Source: Aphrophora alni (lineage: Eukaryota; Arthropoda; Insecta; Hemiptera; Aphrophoridae). Taken from it: 64,000 nt of DNA. Positions within the stretch are counted from its first letter, which is position 1, and each line of letters opens with the position of its first letter. Positions 36,700 to 47,194 of the stretch are shown here, piece by piece. Position numbers and translations under genes: made by a program. Location of the stretch: assembly GCA_963513935.1 (NCBI GenBank), contig OY740765.1, positions 69,536,253-69,600,252 on the forward strand, written 5' to 3'. The notes under the pieces are model-generated. The model was given only the letters and a program-made list of their open reading frames with translations, had not been told where the DNA came from and did not search any database.

Positions 36700-37320
36700 T
36701 TCATTAAGCCTGGGTTCTTTAGATATCTTTAAAAACAGTGGTTCAGTTTTTCTATATCTCTATTAACTCTAGCTATATACAATGTAAAGTTTATTTTTTT
36801 AATAATCCATGCCTCTATTCTTATGTGAGCATAATCAAATACAACTTTTAACATTAATACAACAACTTCAATATTGTGGGAATAAACTCTAATACAACAT
36901 TAAATAAAATAATATAAACATAATTTTAATGAAACGCACAAACTCAACATTAATTATGTAAACCCAGAATGGTTCCAACTATTATTACTTGAAGTAATTT
37001 TACTTTAATAATTGATTACATGATTTTCTATACAACAAACTTTGCTCACCCTAGTGAATATTCGAATCTGCCAATCTTCCAATGGTTCTTCCTTTATAAG
37101 CCGACGTCCTCACTTGCCAACAATACCTTATCTGTATTCTTGCAATACATCCAAATCTAGCCGGTCCCCTCTGACATCAAAAGACCCCCTTCTCCTTTTT
37201 GACAGTTGCTTATATAAGTTTGACCATATTTGGTGTTCTACTGCCGATGCAAGGCAAGCATTTTAATACTTTTTATTTCTTTCATAATAATCGTTTATTC
37301 TGAGTTTCATACGACCATAT
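36700..37320 (-). repeat. Diverged solo LTR of the 3851-8207 family
   Basis: Reading left to right it follows the same order as 352-990: CCTGGGTTCTTT, CAGTGGTTCAGTTTTT, a segment rich in AATACAAC-type repeats, TGGTTCCAACTATTATTA, then TTTGCTCACC, a GC-richer block and TTATATAA(G/C)TTT. Similarity is moderate. No internal region or second LTR follows, so it is probably a solo LTR. Confidence 0.55.
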
Positions 37321-37379
37321 ATTGTTTGACATATATTATTTTTATAATTTAAATACATTTATTAAATACTTTCTTGACA

Positions 37380-37620
37380 ATAGTTTGAAATAGAACTGTT
37401 AGAAAACTTAATGAGGAACAATCAAAATAAAATTTTAATTCTCTGACATTTATTTATGGACTTATGAGTGATATAGTGAAGAACTGGATTTTCATACTTT
37501 GGAGAAGGGGGGGAAAGCACTAGGGGGAGAAAAGGGATTTTTTTAGAAAATACATGTCTCATAAAGATCTATCACCTGTAACAAATCCTGCTTTCCTCCA
37601 ATTAGTTTTGACAACTGGTG
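37380..37620 (-). repeat. Inverted copy of dispersed repeat 32520-32770
   Basis: Reverse-complement counterpart of 32520-32770, lying 4.6 kb away and just downstream of the LTR fragment. Confidence 0.6.
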
Positions 37621-37941
37621 GTTTTTGGTCTTTATTGACTGTACTAACAATTTCCTTAAGACCTACATGTAAAACATTTATGTATTAAGTAAGCAACATC
37701 TAAAATAATGAAACATTATTAAGCATGACCGGATATTTTGTTTCATGAAGAAAGATACAAATCTCATCTCTGAGCTAAAAAGATTCTACCTCAAGAGAAC
37801 CTATTGATTTCAGTCTGAAAAGGAGCTGAATGATCACAAAGCTGTGAATAATGTGGTTATAATTTTATGAAATTTATTAATTTCTCAACTTCATCAAATA
37901 TCTTCTGTAACAATTTAGACATTTACAGAGGCCCTCATGAA

Positions 37942-39114
37942 CACGTTAAGTGCCAAGCCAGTTGTGCCACTTTTATCATACAGCGCCAACTTAAATAAAC
38001 AATTTTAATAACATAACCTGTATATATGTGGTCTTATGGTTATATGGAGAACTGATTTTTTGAGAAATTGTTTTACAAAACATTCAAAAAAATGATCGGC
38101 CGATCGGCCCGGCAATTCATTTTGAATACCATATTCTGTTTGGAATTTGACGTGTCGGCCGAATGGCCGACCGCACTTTTAATTGTATTCCTAGGATAAT
38201 TTTGGTCTGTGATGTTGGTAACACATGACTCAGTGGTGGGAAACGCGTTGAGTAACTGCACGTAAACATCAAGTCGACTTGGTTTAAACTAGAAAACGGG
38301 ATCGAAGAGGAAATGTCATTTTCAAGCCTCTTGCAATAACAGAGTACAATGAGCAAAAATCCGGCATCGATGTTGCTGATCAAATGTCGTTGTACAACTC
38401 AGCAGTACGAAAGACAATAAGATGGTATCATAAAGTTGCAGTACATTTACTATTTGGCACCTGCATTGTAAATGCTTAGCTTGATAAAAAAAGCAATGTA
38501 GGACCACGACCGCAACACCAATACTTGTCAATAACAAATTTTAAATGCTTTCATCTTACAGTTTATACAGTAATAATATAAATAAATGATTTTTAAAAAC
38601 TTAATTGTAAATAAATAACATTGTTAAACAGTTTTAAAAATTGCTTTCCAATTTTGTAATTGTTCAATGTTTTATACAAAAATATGCAAAATTTATTGTT
38701 TTGCTTACTGTAATAGTCAACTTCTAGAAGTTTATTTTTAAAAAAATATAACAACTACTGTAGAATGTTGAAACTGTATATTACTTGTTTTAATGCATTA
38801 ATCCATAATTCCAACTGAAAATTTCGCTGCCGTAACGATCGGTACGACGAAATTAACATATTGTTGAGGTATTTTATTTGGTTGTTACGCAACACTATTT
38901 AAAGATAACAAAATGAAATATCTATGGCTATTAGCTACAATCTTCTACATTTCACTTAGTGTATGTGTTTTCCGCTAGGTTGCAACACTTACTGATAAAA
39001 GAGTCTAAAATAAAATCTTGCATTGATGGCAGTGTCATACCGATCGGCCGACACGCCACTTTAACTACAAGCTTGTGCTGTCGTACCGATCTGCCCCCCA
39101 TGGCACTTAACGTG
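37942..39114 (+). mobile_element. Internally deleted piggyBac element, 1.17 kb
   Basis: Both ends read CACGTTAAGTGCCA inward, a perfect 14-bp terminal repeat. The right flank is TTAA (39115-39118); the left flank is TGAA (37938-37941), one base off. Inside are palindromic GGCCGAC motifs near both ends, for example at 38153-38172 and 39043-39063. About 200 bp of transposase C-terminus remain. The size and retained ends mark a deletion derivative. Its right end is close to that of the piggyBac at 52862-55599. Confidence 0.85.
38280..38500 (+). pseudogene. piggyBac transposase C-terminal remnant
   Basis: The plus strand reads NVIFKPLAITEYNEQKSGID, VADQMSLYNSAVRKTIRWYH, KVAVHLLFGTCIVNA and a stop. 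This is the YN...GVD..DQ...Y...R...WY region that follows the third catalytic Asp in piggyBac transposases. It is close to the corresponding region of 53672-55066 (NKAKVGINLSDQMSSYSTAV). No upstream catalytic region is left in the element. Confidence 0.85.
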
Positions 39115-39118
39115 TTAA

Positions 39119-39929
39119 TAGCTACAGTGTGTCCAACTGATTTTGGGAGTATTGCCTTTTGCATTGCCGATAAATCCTCTTTTATACCAAGATACACCGT
39201 CTACTGTAAAACCATCTATGCTTATAAAACAAATTAGTTTAAACTGATATTATTTTAGATAAAAATCCATTGACCATTTGAAAAAAAAATTCATTTGTGA
39301 GCATGAACTTGGAATAAAACATTGTGAAATTTTCGGGAATAAAACAAAATAAAAATCAACACATTTGTTTTGTTCCTACTCTTATCTAACTGTAAAGATA
39401 TAATATCCAAGAATTTAAAGTTTAAAAATATATCTTCTTTGTTTTACCATATGCCTTGTCAATAATTTTACTATGACAATGGAACTGGTCAAACTCTTTT
39501 CTTTTTTTATGTATCACCTAACATTCTCTTGCACAAGGTTACTCTACATTTGGTGAATCAATTCTCCAGTTTATTCCACAAGGTCAGACACCTTATAGAA
39601 AACAAAAACAACATTGTCATTACATAGCTGAACCAGTAATATTAGTTTTATTTTCTTAAAATTGGCAATCACTATTTTTTTATTAAATCCAATTGTATTT
39701 TATTAATATTTAATTCAAGATGACAGGAAGTATGGCAGATTTCAAGCAATTATTTTACAGGAAGAAAAGAATTAATCACCAGAGTAGGCACAGTGATATT
39801 CAAGTAAATGTAATTGGTGATCTACCTATGTATGGGATGAATCAATGTGTGGCTACAAACAGGTTTACCAATACTTTGAGGTACTTGAAGGTCATAACTC
39901 CTGATAAAGTCATGATAACATTTAAGGAG
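39119..39929. other. Unassigned, possible retroelement flank
   Basis: Mostly AT-rich. A 70-codon frame at 39720-39932 ends ITPDKVMITFKE and may be the worn upstream part of the RNase H-bearing relic that follows, but I do not recognise it. Confidence 0.3.
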
Positions 39930-40330
39930 TGATGAATATTTGAGCTACTCTGGGAGGAAGGTCAGAGTAGCATGGTGTGCTACATAAATGGTTTCAGGCT
40001 TGAGAGAGGAAGCAACTGAGACCAGATTGTATATACCAGTTTTGGAGAGATCTTTTCATTAAGGAGAATATGCTAAAGTTTTCCATTGAGATATCTATTC
40101 ATTATTAGAGTGCTCATGGCTATATTATGAACTTAGGGCAAACAAAGTTAGTGAGGTGATTACCTACTCTGACAGCTCTAGCATTGGAACCTCATTTATA
40201 GATAAATGCAAAGAAACAGTTAACATATTAGTGAGAAGGAAAAGCGTGAGTCTAATATGGAGTCTGGGCCATTAGATGAGTTAACAAAGCTGGGTGTAGA
40301 TGATTATAAAAGGAGAACACTCAGGATGCT
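39930..40330 (+). pseudogene. RNase H domain relic of a retrotransposon
   Basis: In shifting frames the plus strand has DIYSLLECSWLYYELRANKV (40090-40150), matching the AE(I/V)YAILECAW block. Next is EVITYSDSSSIGTSFIDKC (40153-40210), with the SDS catalytic Asp of an RNase H, and VSLIWSLGPLDELTKLG in place of the usual WVPGH...ADELA. The order is right for the RNase H found in I/R1/Loa-type LINEs. Stops intervene. No polymerase is recognisable upstream. Confidence 0.5.
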
Positions 40331-41465
40331 GATTTGTAACAGAAGATTATTTGTGGTATAGGATTGTAAGTACACCAAGGTAGGTGGAGTGCACCTCATA
40401 TACTAATGAGTCTAGGAGGATTGTAAAAGGGCCAATAAGGCTAGAGGAAGGGCACATATCAGATTGAAGAGAAATGACCTTGGGATGATGATTTGTCTGA
40501 ACTGAAATCTCAACATAATTGATAAGGGGTATGATTATCTTACTTAGGATAATGAGATCACAAGCCATTTATTGAAGGATGTTTTGGTTATAAGTGTGGT
40601 CTGTGGAGCTTTGTAATCAATATGTAAGTATCTTCAGTGCATGGGCAAACTGGATCTGGTAAATTTCACAAGGACCACATTTAGGTTTGAAGGAGGTAAG
40701 TGTTCTGTAGAAAGGACCCATGGTAGTCTAACTACACAGAATTATATTTTTTTACCTGTTACAAAATAAATAATAATATATTGGGTTTATAACCATTTAA
40801 CACAGTGGCTTTGGTGCACCTTCTGATCCTGCATATGTAAAGCAAAGTTGAAAATAATCAACAATATATTTCAGAACTTAATATTGGTTTTCTAAACCAA
40901 ATTTTTAAGGGTAAAGTTAGGCATAACTACTTAGGGAGAAGACCTGCCTTCATTCATAAGAGCGTCTATTTTAACCTCCTCTGACACATTTTTAATTCAT
41001 TTACAGAGGTCTATCTTTCAACTATCAATCTATATTTCAACAACCACAAACACATTAAATCACAAACAAACCACAAGCTATGGAAACATGTTATGAGTTA
41101 GTTATTTAAACTGTACAAACTGATGCACCTAGAAGATATCAGTTAAAATTCAATCGACCAAACAGCGGTACTGATTCTAATAAACAATTTTATGTGATTT
41201 CATTAATATTCACTATATATATATATATTAACTATTAATATAGCACAATATTCATTAAAAACATTGAAAAAAAAATTTTTTTAATACACTCCAAACTAAT
41301 AGTTGGTTGTTATTTTATGTCTTATTTATTTATTTTAACATTTTATTAATAATGTAATTAATAACTAAAATATTACCAATGACCACCTCATAGTACTGGA
41401 TGTCTGTTGACCAACATTTAATAATAATTATTCTAGAAAATATACATAGATTTGCTAGTACTTAC
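40331..41465. other. Intron sequence, nothing recognised
   Basis: It leads to the donor of the 41466-41692 exon. A short TA microsatellite lies at 41214-41229. No coding signal. Confidence 0.5.
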
Positions 41466-41692
41466 ATCCTCTAAATCACTACGAAATGCACTATGTGAGT
41501 GGACAAGGTTATGCACTACTAAAAGAGATGGATTTTGTCCATTCTTAGGTTTAATTTCAATAGAAGCCAGACAATATTGGCCTCGCACCTCACCATCTGG
41601 TTGCTTTACAGCTAAACATTGGTCAAAGTCACCCAGCTGATTAACATTGCCATTGAGAAGACCTGATGGAAGTTTTGCTGAAGCATCGTACA
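41466..41692 (-). CDS. NRF-6-like acyltransferase, exon (NRF domain)
   Basis: The 227-bp minus-strand exon has acceptor TATTTCAG (41693-41700) and donor GTAAGT (41465 down). It encodes YDASAKLPSGLLNGNVNQLG, DFDQCLAVKQPDGEVRGQYC, LASIEIKPKNGQNPSLLVVH and NLVHSHSAFRSDLED. DASAKLPSGLLNGNVNQLGDFDQC is the hallmark of the extracellular NRF domain. It begins with two bases of a split codon and ends in phase 0, joining 28830-29041 directly after a 12.4-kb intron. The signal peptide and upstream exons, expected to the right, were not found; they may be small, or beyond the window. Confidence 0.92.
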
Positions 41693-42121
41693 CTGAAATA
41701 ATAATCAATAATATTAGTTATGATAATAATATATTATAAAAATTTAATAAATGTTATCAAGACAAAAAGATTATTAACATTGAAATTACCTCTCTGAAAA
41801 ATGATTTTACATTGAAATATTGCATTATATAGGAATGGCATTTCTCCCAATTTTCCCAGAACACTCCCTGTTTTTTGGGTTATAGTAAACTTTGACCGGG
41901 TGTCTCAGAGAATACAATGATACCAAATGTCCCAGATATTTTAAAACATAAGAATTGACACATCAAAGTGTGTGTGATTGTACATAATCAATAAGAGCTT
42001 TATTGTAGGTAAACATTTTACAATGTAATGGTCAAAAGTCAAAGATACAATGTATATAAAATTATAAATACATGCTTAAAAAAAAACAAACAATTTCTCT
42101 ATCTTAACACTTTCAGAGACA
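41693..42121. other. Non-coding flank of piggyBac insertion
   Basis: AT-rich intron or upstream sequence of the NRF-like gene. It ends in the TTAA target site at 42122-42125. Nothing else recognised. Confidence 0.5.
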
Positions 42122-42598
42122 TTAACACGTTCAGTGCTCAGACGTCTATACACGCAAAACAATGGTCTTCCCAGTGACTCACACGTCTATACACGCACCT
42201 TCTACATTCACTTTTCGGTGGAAAAGAGGTTGTTTAGTCGTTGCTTTGAGCATTTATTTTTACGTGAGTAGTTAGTAGACACCCTTCAACAAGTGAAGAT
42301 CGAAGAGCCGTGAAGAATAACCGCTAGAAGCCGTTGCAGAGCCATTTGAAATTTCATACTTTTTCATCGTTTTTGTGCATTTTTTCCAACTTAAGGTAAG
42401 TTTTGAATATATCTCAATTCCTTTTATTTATTTTAAACATTTTTATTCATATCACAAGGGATGTCACAATAATAAATGGAAAAAAAATTACCAAGTTTTA
42501 AAAAATGTTTTTTTTTCCTCTTCATTATCTTATGAATGATTAGTATTTTTGTATAAATCCGAAAATAATATATAGTATGTGTTTGAAACATTTCCAGA

Positions 42599-45557
42599 AT
42601 GGTTCGTACAAGAGGTGGAAAACGTTCTGTGGAGACTAGAGACGACCCTCGACCTTCAACGTCTTCAGCAGCTGACACGAGAGACGACTCTCGTCCGTCA
42701 ACGTCTGCTGAGTCTGAGACAAGGCGATCGGGTCTCAAAAAACGAAAGTTTTATTCTCCGGAAGATGCCGCAGAGCTGCTCTCCATCCTCGAAAACGAAA
42801 GTGACGAAGGATGGAATTCGGATTTGGATTCGGGGGAATCCGTGTTTGGGGACACCGACGAGGAGGACTTGGAAATCTCTGAAGGTAATTACAATAATTT
42901 TTCCCTGCCAGTTTGGTATTTTTTATTTACTTTTTATTGATACGTCATTATCAGTTTCATTATTTTATTTTCTGTTTTTCTTGGAATTAAAAATAATCGT
43001 TACATGTTCCAAAATTCACACTTTAATTTCATGGATATAAATAATAGGACAAATCAATAAAAAAAATTAAACTAAATTTGTTCACAAAAAATATTTAAGA
43101 ATTGAATCGTAAAATAAGATTTCATTGATTTATTTTGACTTGAAAAAAAAGTTTTATATAAGAATTTGATTTTTTATTAATTACATTTTTATATTTTCAG
43201 AATTATTGCAACCGTCTGAGGTCCCAGGTGAAGATCTTCTAACAACAGTGACTTTAACGCCAACAGAAATAGGTACAGAATGTTCAGATATTTATTTATT
43301 TGTCGTATTTCTTTTTTTCTTGGGACAAAAATATTTTGATAAAATATTACAAAATTTATCCTAACATTTTTTTCTACCAACAAAATCATTCGAAAAAGTT
43401 TAATTGAGAATAAGATTTCATTGTATTATTTAGACTCAAATTATTAGAGTTATTTGTATCAATTATTACATATTTTGATAAATAATTACAAAATTTATCC
43501 TAACATTTCTACCAACAAAATCATTCGAAAAAGTTTAATTGAGAATAAGATTTCATTGTTTTATTTAGACTCAAATTATTAGAGTTATTTGTATCAATTA
43601 TTACATAATATTTACGCATTTTTCTATTTTCAGAATTGTTGCAGCCGACCGACCCAACGAGTGACAATATGGTGACTTTCTCAACCCCGATAGAAATAGG
43701 TAAACAAAATTCAGATATTTATTTACCATCAATTGTAATTTTTGAAAATAATTTTCATGTTTTTCTTGGGATAAAAAGCTTTATGCTAACATTATATTTT
43801 TTTTTAACAAAATCATTAAATTTGAAAACAATATTTCCTTGACTTCAAATTTCCAGAATTGTTATTTTCATAAATATCACATAATATTTACACTTTTTTT
43901 CTTTTCTTTTGTTTCAGAGATATTGCAGCCGAGTGAGTCTGCTGGTGAAAGTGTGTTGACCCTTTCTTCAACCCAGACAAAAGTCGGTAAACATGTTAGA
44001 CGACAAAGACATACCAGACAAAGACTTACTGTCCCCCAAGGCCCCATTTACAGTTTTTCGGCAGATAGAACATCCCTTGACGACATTCCTTTCACTCGGA
44101 ACCCTGGCTTAAATCAATCACCAACTGTCAAACAACCTATTGAATATTTCAACATGTTGTTTACTGCCGAACTAAAAACTTTAATTGTGAACGAGACCAA
44201 CGACTTTGCCGAAACAAAGAAATCTGGTGCGAGTATCCATGCTCGAATAAGAAGGTGGAAAACCCTAACCATAGAGGAATTCACCATGTGGTTAGGGTTA
44301 CTTATTCACATGGGAAACATGGTACTCCCCAGAATTTCAGACTACTGGACAACGGACAAACTTTTCAACTTGCCTTTTGTCCGAAGTGTGATGAGTAGAG
44401 ACAGATTTATGAATATTCTAAACTGTCTCCACTTTCACCATAACCGCCCTCCGCAAACAGAGACTGACCGACTATACAAAATTAGGCCCCTTATCAAGTT
44501 TTTTCATGAAATTATGGAAAAACTTGTGACTCCGACTAGACGACTCTGTATTGACGAATCCATGATCCTCTGGAGAGGGAGATTGGTTTTTCGAGTTTAC
44601 CTAAAGGGAAAGAGGCATAAGTATGGTATAAAACTATACATGCTCACCGAACCTTCAGTTCTTGTCCTAAGGTTTATAGTATACTCGGGTTCTGGTGATC
44701 AAGAAGTTGGTGGGCAAGGTCATGTTGATATGGTTGTCCATAAACTGATGGAAGGTCAATTAGATTTTGGTCATTCATTGTTTATGGACAATTATTATAA
44801 TAGCGTACGACTTGCTCATGAACTCCTTGAGCGCAAAACCTATGTAACTGGGACCTTACGGAAAAACCGAAAAAACAACCCCCCTCAGGTTGTTTCCAAG
44901 AAGTTGAAAAAATCTGAAACCACCTCCCTATTTTCCGATTCAGGTATTTGCGTTCTCAAATGGAATGATCGACGAGAAGTGCTGATGATAAGCTCAGAGT
45001 TCAGTCCAGACCTGGTCGATGTTACCGATCGACGAGGACGTGTAGTTCAAAAACCAGAAATGGTGGCTGAATACAATAAGTCGATGGGTGGAATCGACCA
45101 CATGGATCAACTCTTAGCTTATTATCCGATAGAGCGTAAATGCATGAAATGGTATAGGAAGGTGGCCATTCACATTTTTCATCTGATCCTTACCAATTCC
45201 TATATCCTGTTCAGAAGGGATAATCCCAGTTCCAAAATGTCCCTTTATGATTTCCGCCTAAATTTGGTAAAGTCCCTAACAGCTCCTGCTTTTCCTTCTC
45301 CATCTGCTCCTTCCAACATTCCCCCTGTTCCTTCGAACCCTCTCTTTGTTCCTTCCCCCGGCCCTTCCTCACAGACAACCACGGTTCTTCATGCTCCCCG
45401 ACAAAGACCGCTGAACGACAAAAACAAACGACTTTTTCGACGATGTGTAGTATGTTTGAAGTCTGGGAAAAGAAAGGAGTCGTCATACTACTGCCCAGAC
45501 TGCCCCAAAGAGCCACATTTGTGTGCGCCATGTTTTCGGGAATACCATGAACAATAA
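42599..45557 (+). CDS. piggyBac transposase, four coding exons, apparently intact
   Basis: The proposed coding exons are 42599-42884, 43201-43272, 43634-43699 and 43918-45557. All introns are GT/AG and all junctions are phase 1, giving 687 residues. A non-coding first exon probably ends at 42395 (AAG|GTAAG), spliced to CCAG before the ATG. The N-terminus is acidic and Ser/Thr-rich. The DDE domain has catalytic Asp in LCIDESMILWRGR, LFMDNYYNSV and VLKWNDRREV. The C-terminus is a zinc ribbon, CVVC...CPDC...CAPCF. The small exons each encode E-(I/L)-LQP-(S/T)-(E/D) plus about 16 residues and are tandem duplicates. Transposases of this group cut at TTAA and excise precisely. AATAAA follows the stop. 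Confidence 0.85.
43190..43985 (+). repeat. Tandemly duplicated micro-exon units in the piggyBac gene
   Basis: Three units start CAGAATT(A/G)TTGCA(A/G)CCG or CAGAGATATTGCAGCCG (43198, 43631, 43915) and end (A/T)(A/C)G|GTA(A/C)A (43272, 43699, 43986). A fourth, eroded acceptor TTCCAGAATTGTT lies at 43853. The third unit is fused to the main exon and reads through its donor-like GTCGGTAAAC. The intron between units 1 and 2 itself holds a near-perfect tandem copy of about 125 bp (43370-43610). Confidence 0.75.
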
Positions 45558-46484
45558 ATAAAAAGTGCAATATGTATATAAAAAAAAAATGTTTAATTTA
45601 GTTTTATATATTAAAAATAGAGTAGGTAGTTTAGTGTAAGATAGGATAAGCAAAATAAAAATAAAAAAATGTTTGCATTGTAAATTTAGTTTAGTAATTC
45701 AGTTTTTTTTTTCAATTGTAAATATAAAAAAATATCATTTTTGTAATTTTAATTGTATGTTTAGAATTTATTTTTAGAATTTAGTATCGTATTTTATTTA
45801 TTTTGTTTTTAAATATTTAATAAACAAATATAACCGAAAACATTGTTTTATTTTCTCCCGATATGAAGTTCCAATAAAACATATTTAGGTAAAAATGAAA
45901 ATGTATTATATAATATTAAGGTAAAAGGACATAAAAAATGAAAGTTTGTCTCATTGTTAGCGTAATCATTTTAGGATTGAATTATGTAGGTAAAAAGTAG
46001 TTAGCAAATGAATAACAAACAGGTCGTAATTTCTGTCATACCGCCGTATCTCCCTTCATAAAAAATACATGAATAAAATAACAATCAATAAATATCATTT
46101 CAATATTGATTGTTATAATTTTGAATAAATTATAGGTGTTTGTGTTTTATGTACAAAAATTTTTTACTATTCCGAAAATGTTAATTTCACACTAAAACAT
46201 GTAAAAATGATTACCGAAAATTAAAAATTTAATTAAAATGAATTTTATTATGAGAATAAATTTTAAAAATATGCGGTAGTAGACGCGTTGAGTCATAGAC
46301 TTGAACAGGACAGTGAACTAACCTACCCTATGGCGCACACGGCTATACACGCAACCCTTACCAGATGCCGCCATATTGTAGTCAGACATAATAGTACCCC
46401 TCTCGAGGCTTAGCACTCAAAGTGTTAACATTGTCAAATCACATTTCATATATTCATTTAATTGAGTAAAACGCCATACTCATT

Positions 46485-46913
46485 TTAAAATTTACTTCCA
46501 GACATCTCTCTAATTTTTAGTGGTAATTTATTAAATAATTTATATTGCTGACAGATAAAACTATTATAAAATTTACTCAATCTAGCATATGGAGTAATAA
46601 GGTCTAGTTTATGTCTTGTGTTAAATGTATGGCTAGAACTTATAGTATTAAAATCATCAATAAAATATCTTGCATAAACTAAATTACAGAAAATATACAG
46701 GGCAGACACAGTCATTATTTTTAACCTAACAAAGCTTTCTTTAAAATATTGCCTATCTGGAAAAGGTTGCCTTTTTCTACCATAAAAACACACATAAGCT
46801 GTAGTGGCATTGCCCCAGAACCTAATAGTATATAATGTTTGTGATTGAAATAGGCCAAAATACGCCGTTACCAATATCTCCTTGTTAACACAAATTTCAG
46901 CTTTAAATGGCAC
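46485..46913 (-). pseudogene. Jockey-like LINE, C-terminal fragment
   Basis: The minus strand, 142 codons, includes AYFGLFQSQTLYTIRFWGNA, the block after the RT domain (YFGLFHSHLTYGILLWG in relatives). It continues RLKIMTVSALYIFCNLVYAR, HTFNTRHKLDLITPYARLSK and CQQYKLFNKLPLKIREM. These are the standard C-terminal landmarks of Jockey/CR1-type non-LTR elements. The N-terminal part is missing, and a small insertion or shift near YGRKRQ disturbs the middle. The frame is otherwise open. Confidence 0.8.
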
Positions 46914-47194
46914 GAGACAATTTCTTACAGAGATTTAATATATGGGTAATATATTGCTAAACATAACTAGCAAAATAATTTGAACTCAAATTTAACTTTA
47001 TTAGTTAAGAATTAACCTTAGTGATATGCTAATGCGCTGATGCACAGTAAACAAATGATTGGTTTTACTTCTATCTCTTCTTTATTTTATTTGCATCCTG
47101 TGCGTCTGGTCTGTAAATATATCTTACTCTTGGATATCAGAAGGTACTGGACTTTTGCTTGTTCACCCGCCACATGTGTTCAACTGAGTTTATT

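Larger units (their letters stand above)
42126..46424 (+). mobile_element. Complete piggyBac element, 4.3 kb
   Basis: TTAA flanks both ends (42122-42125, 46425-46428). The left end is CACGTTCAGTGCTCAG and the reversed right end CACTTTGAGTGCTAAG, 13 of 16 matching. A 15-base subterminal motif ACGTCTATACACGCA occurs twice at the left (42142, 42183), and a shortened form (GGCTATACACGCA, 46341) lies near the right end. The element carries one spliced transposase gene with all catalytic residues. It is longer than the usual 2.5 kb because of introns and a long 3' tail. It looks potentially autonomous. Confidence 0.92.

Noticed and set aside
38952..39197. 81-codon minus-strand frame across the right end of the deleted piggyBac
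   Set aside because: It runs through the terminal repeat and the TTAA junction, so it cannot be one gene; a few residues right of 39118 (DLSAMQKAI) may be a crumb of another repeat but are not enough.
45211..45570. 119-codon frame opposite the piggyBac C-terminus
   Set aside because: Shadow of the Pro/Ser-rich coding strand of the transposase.
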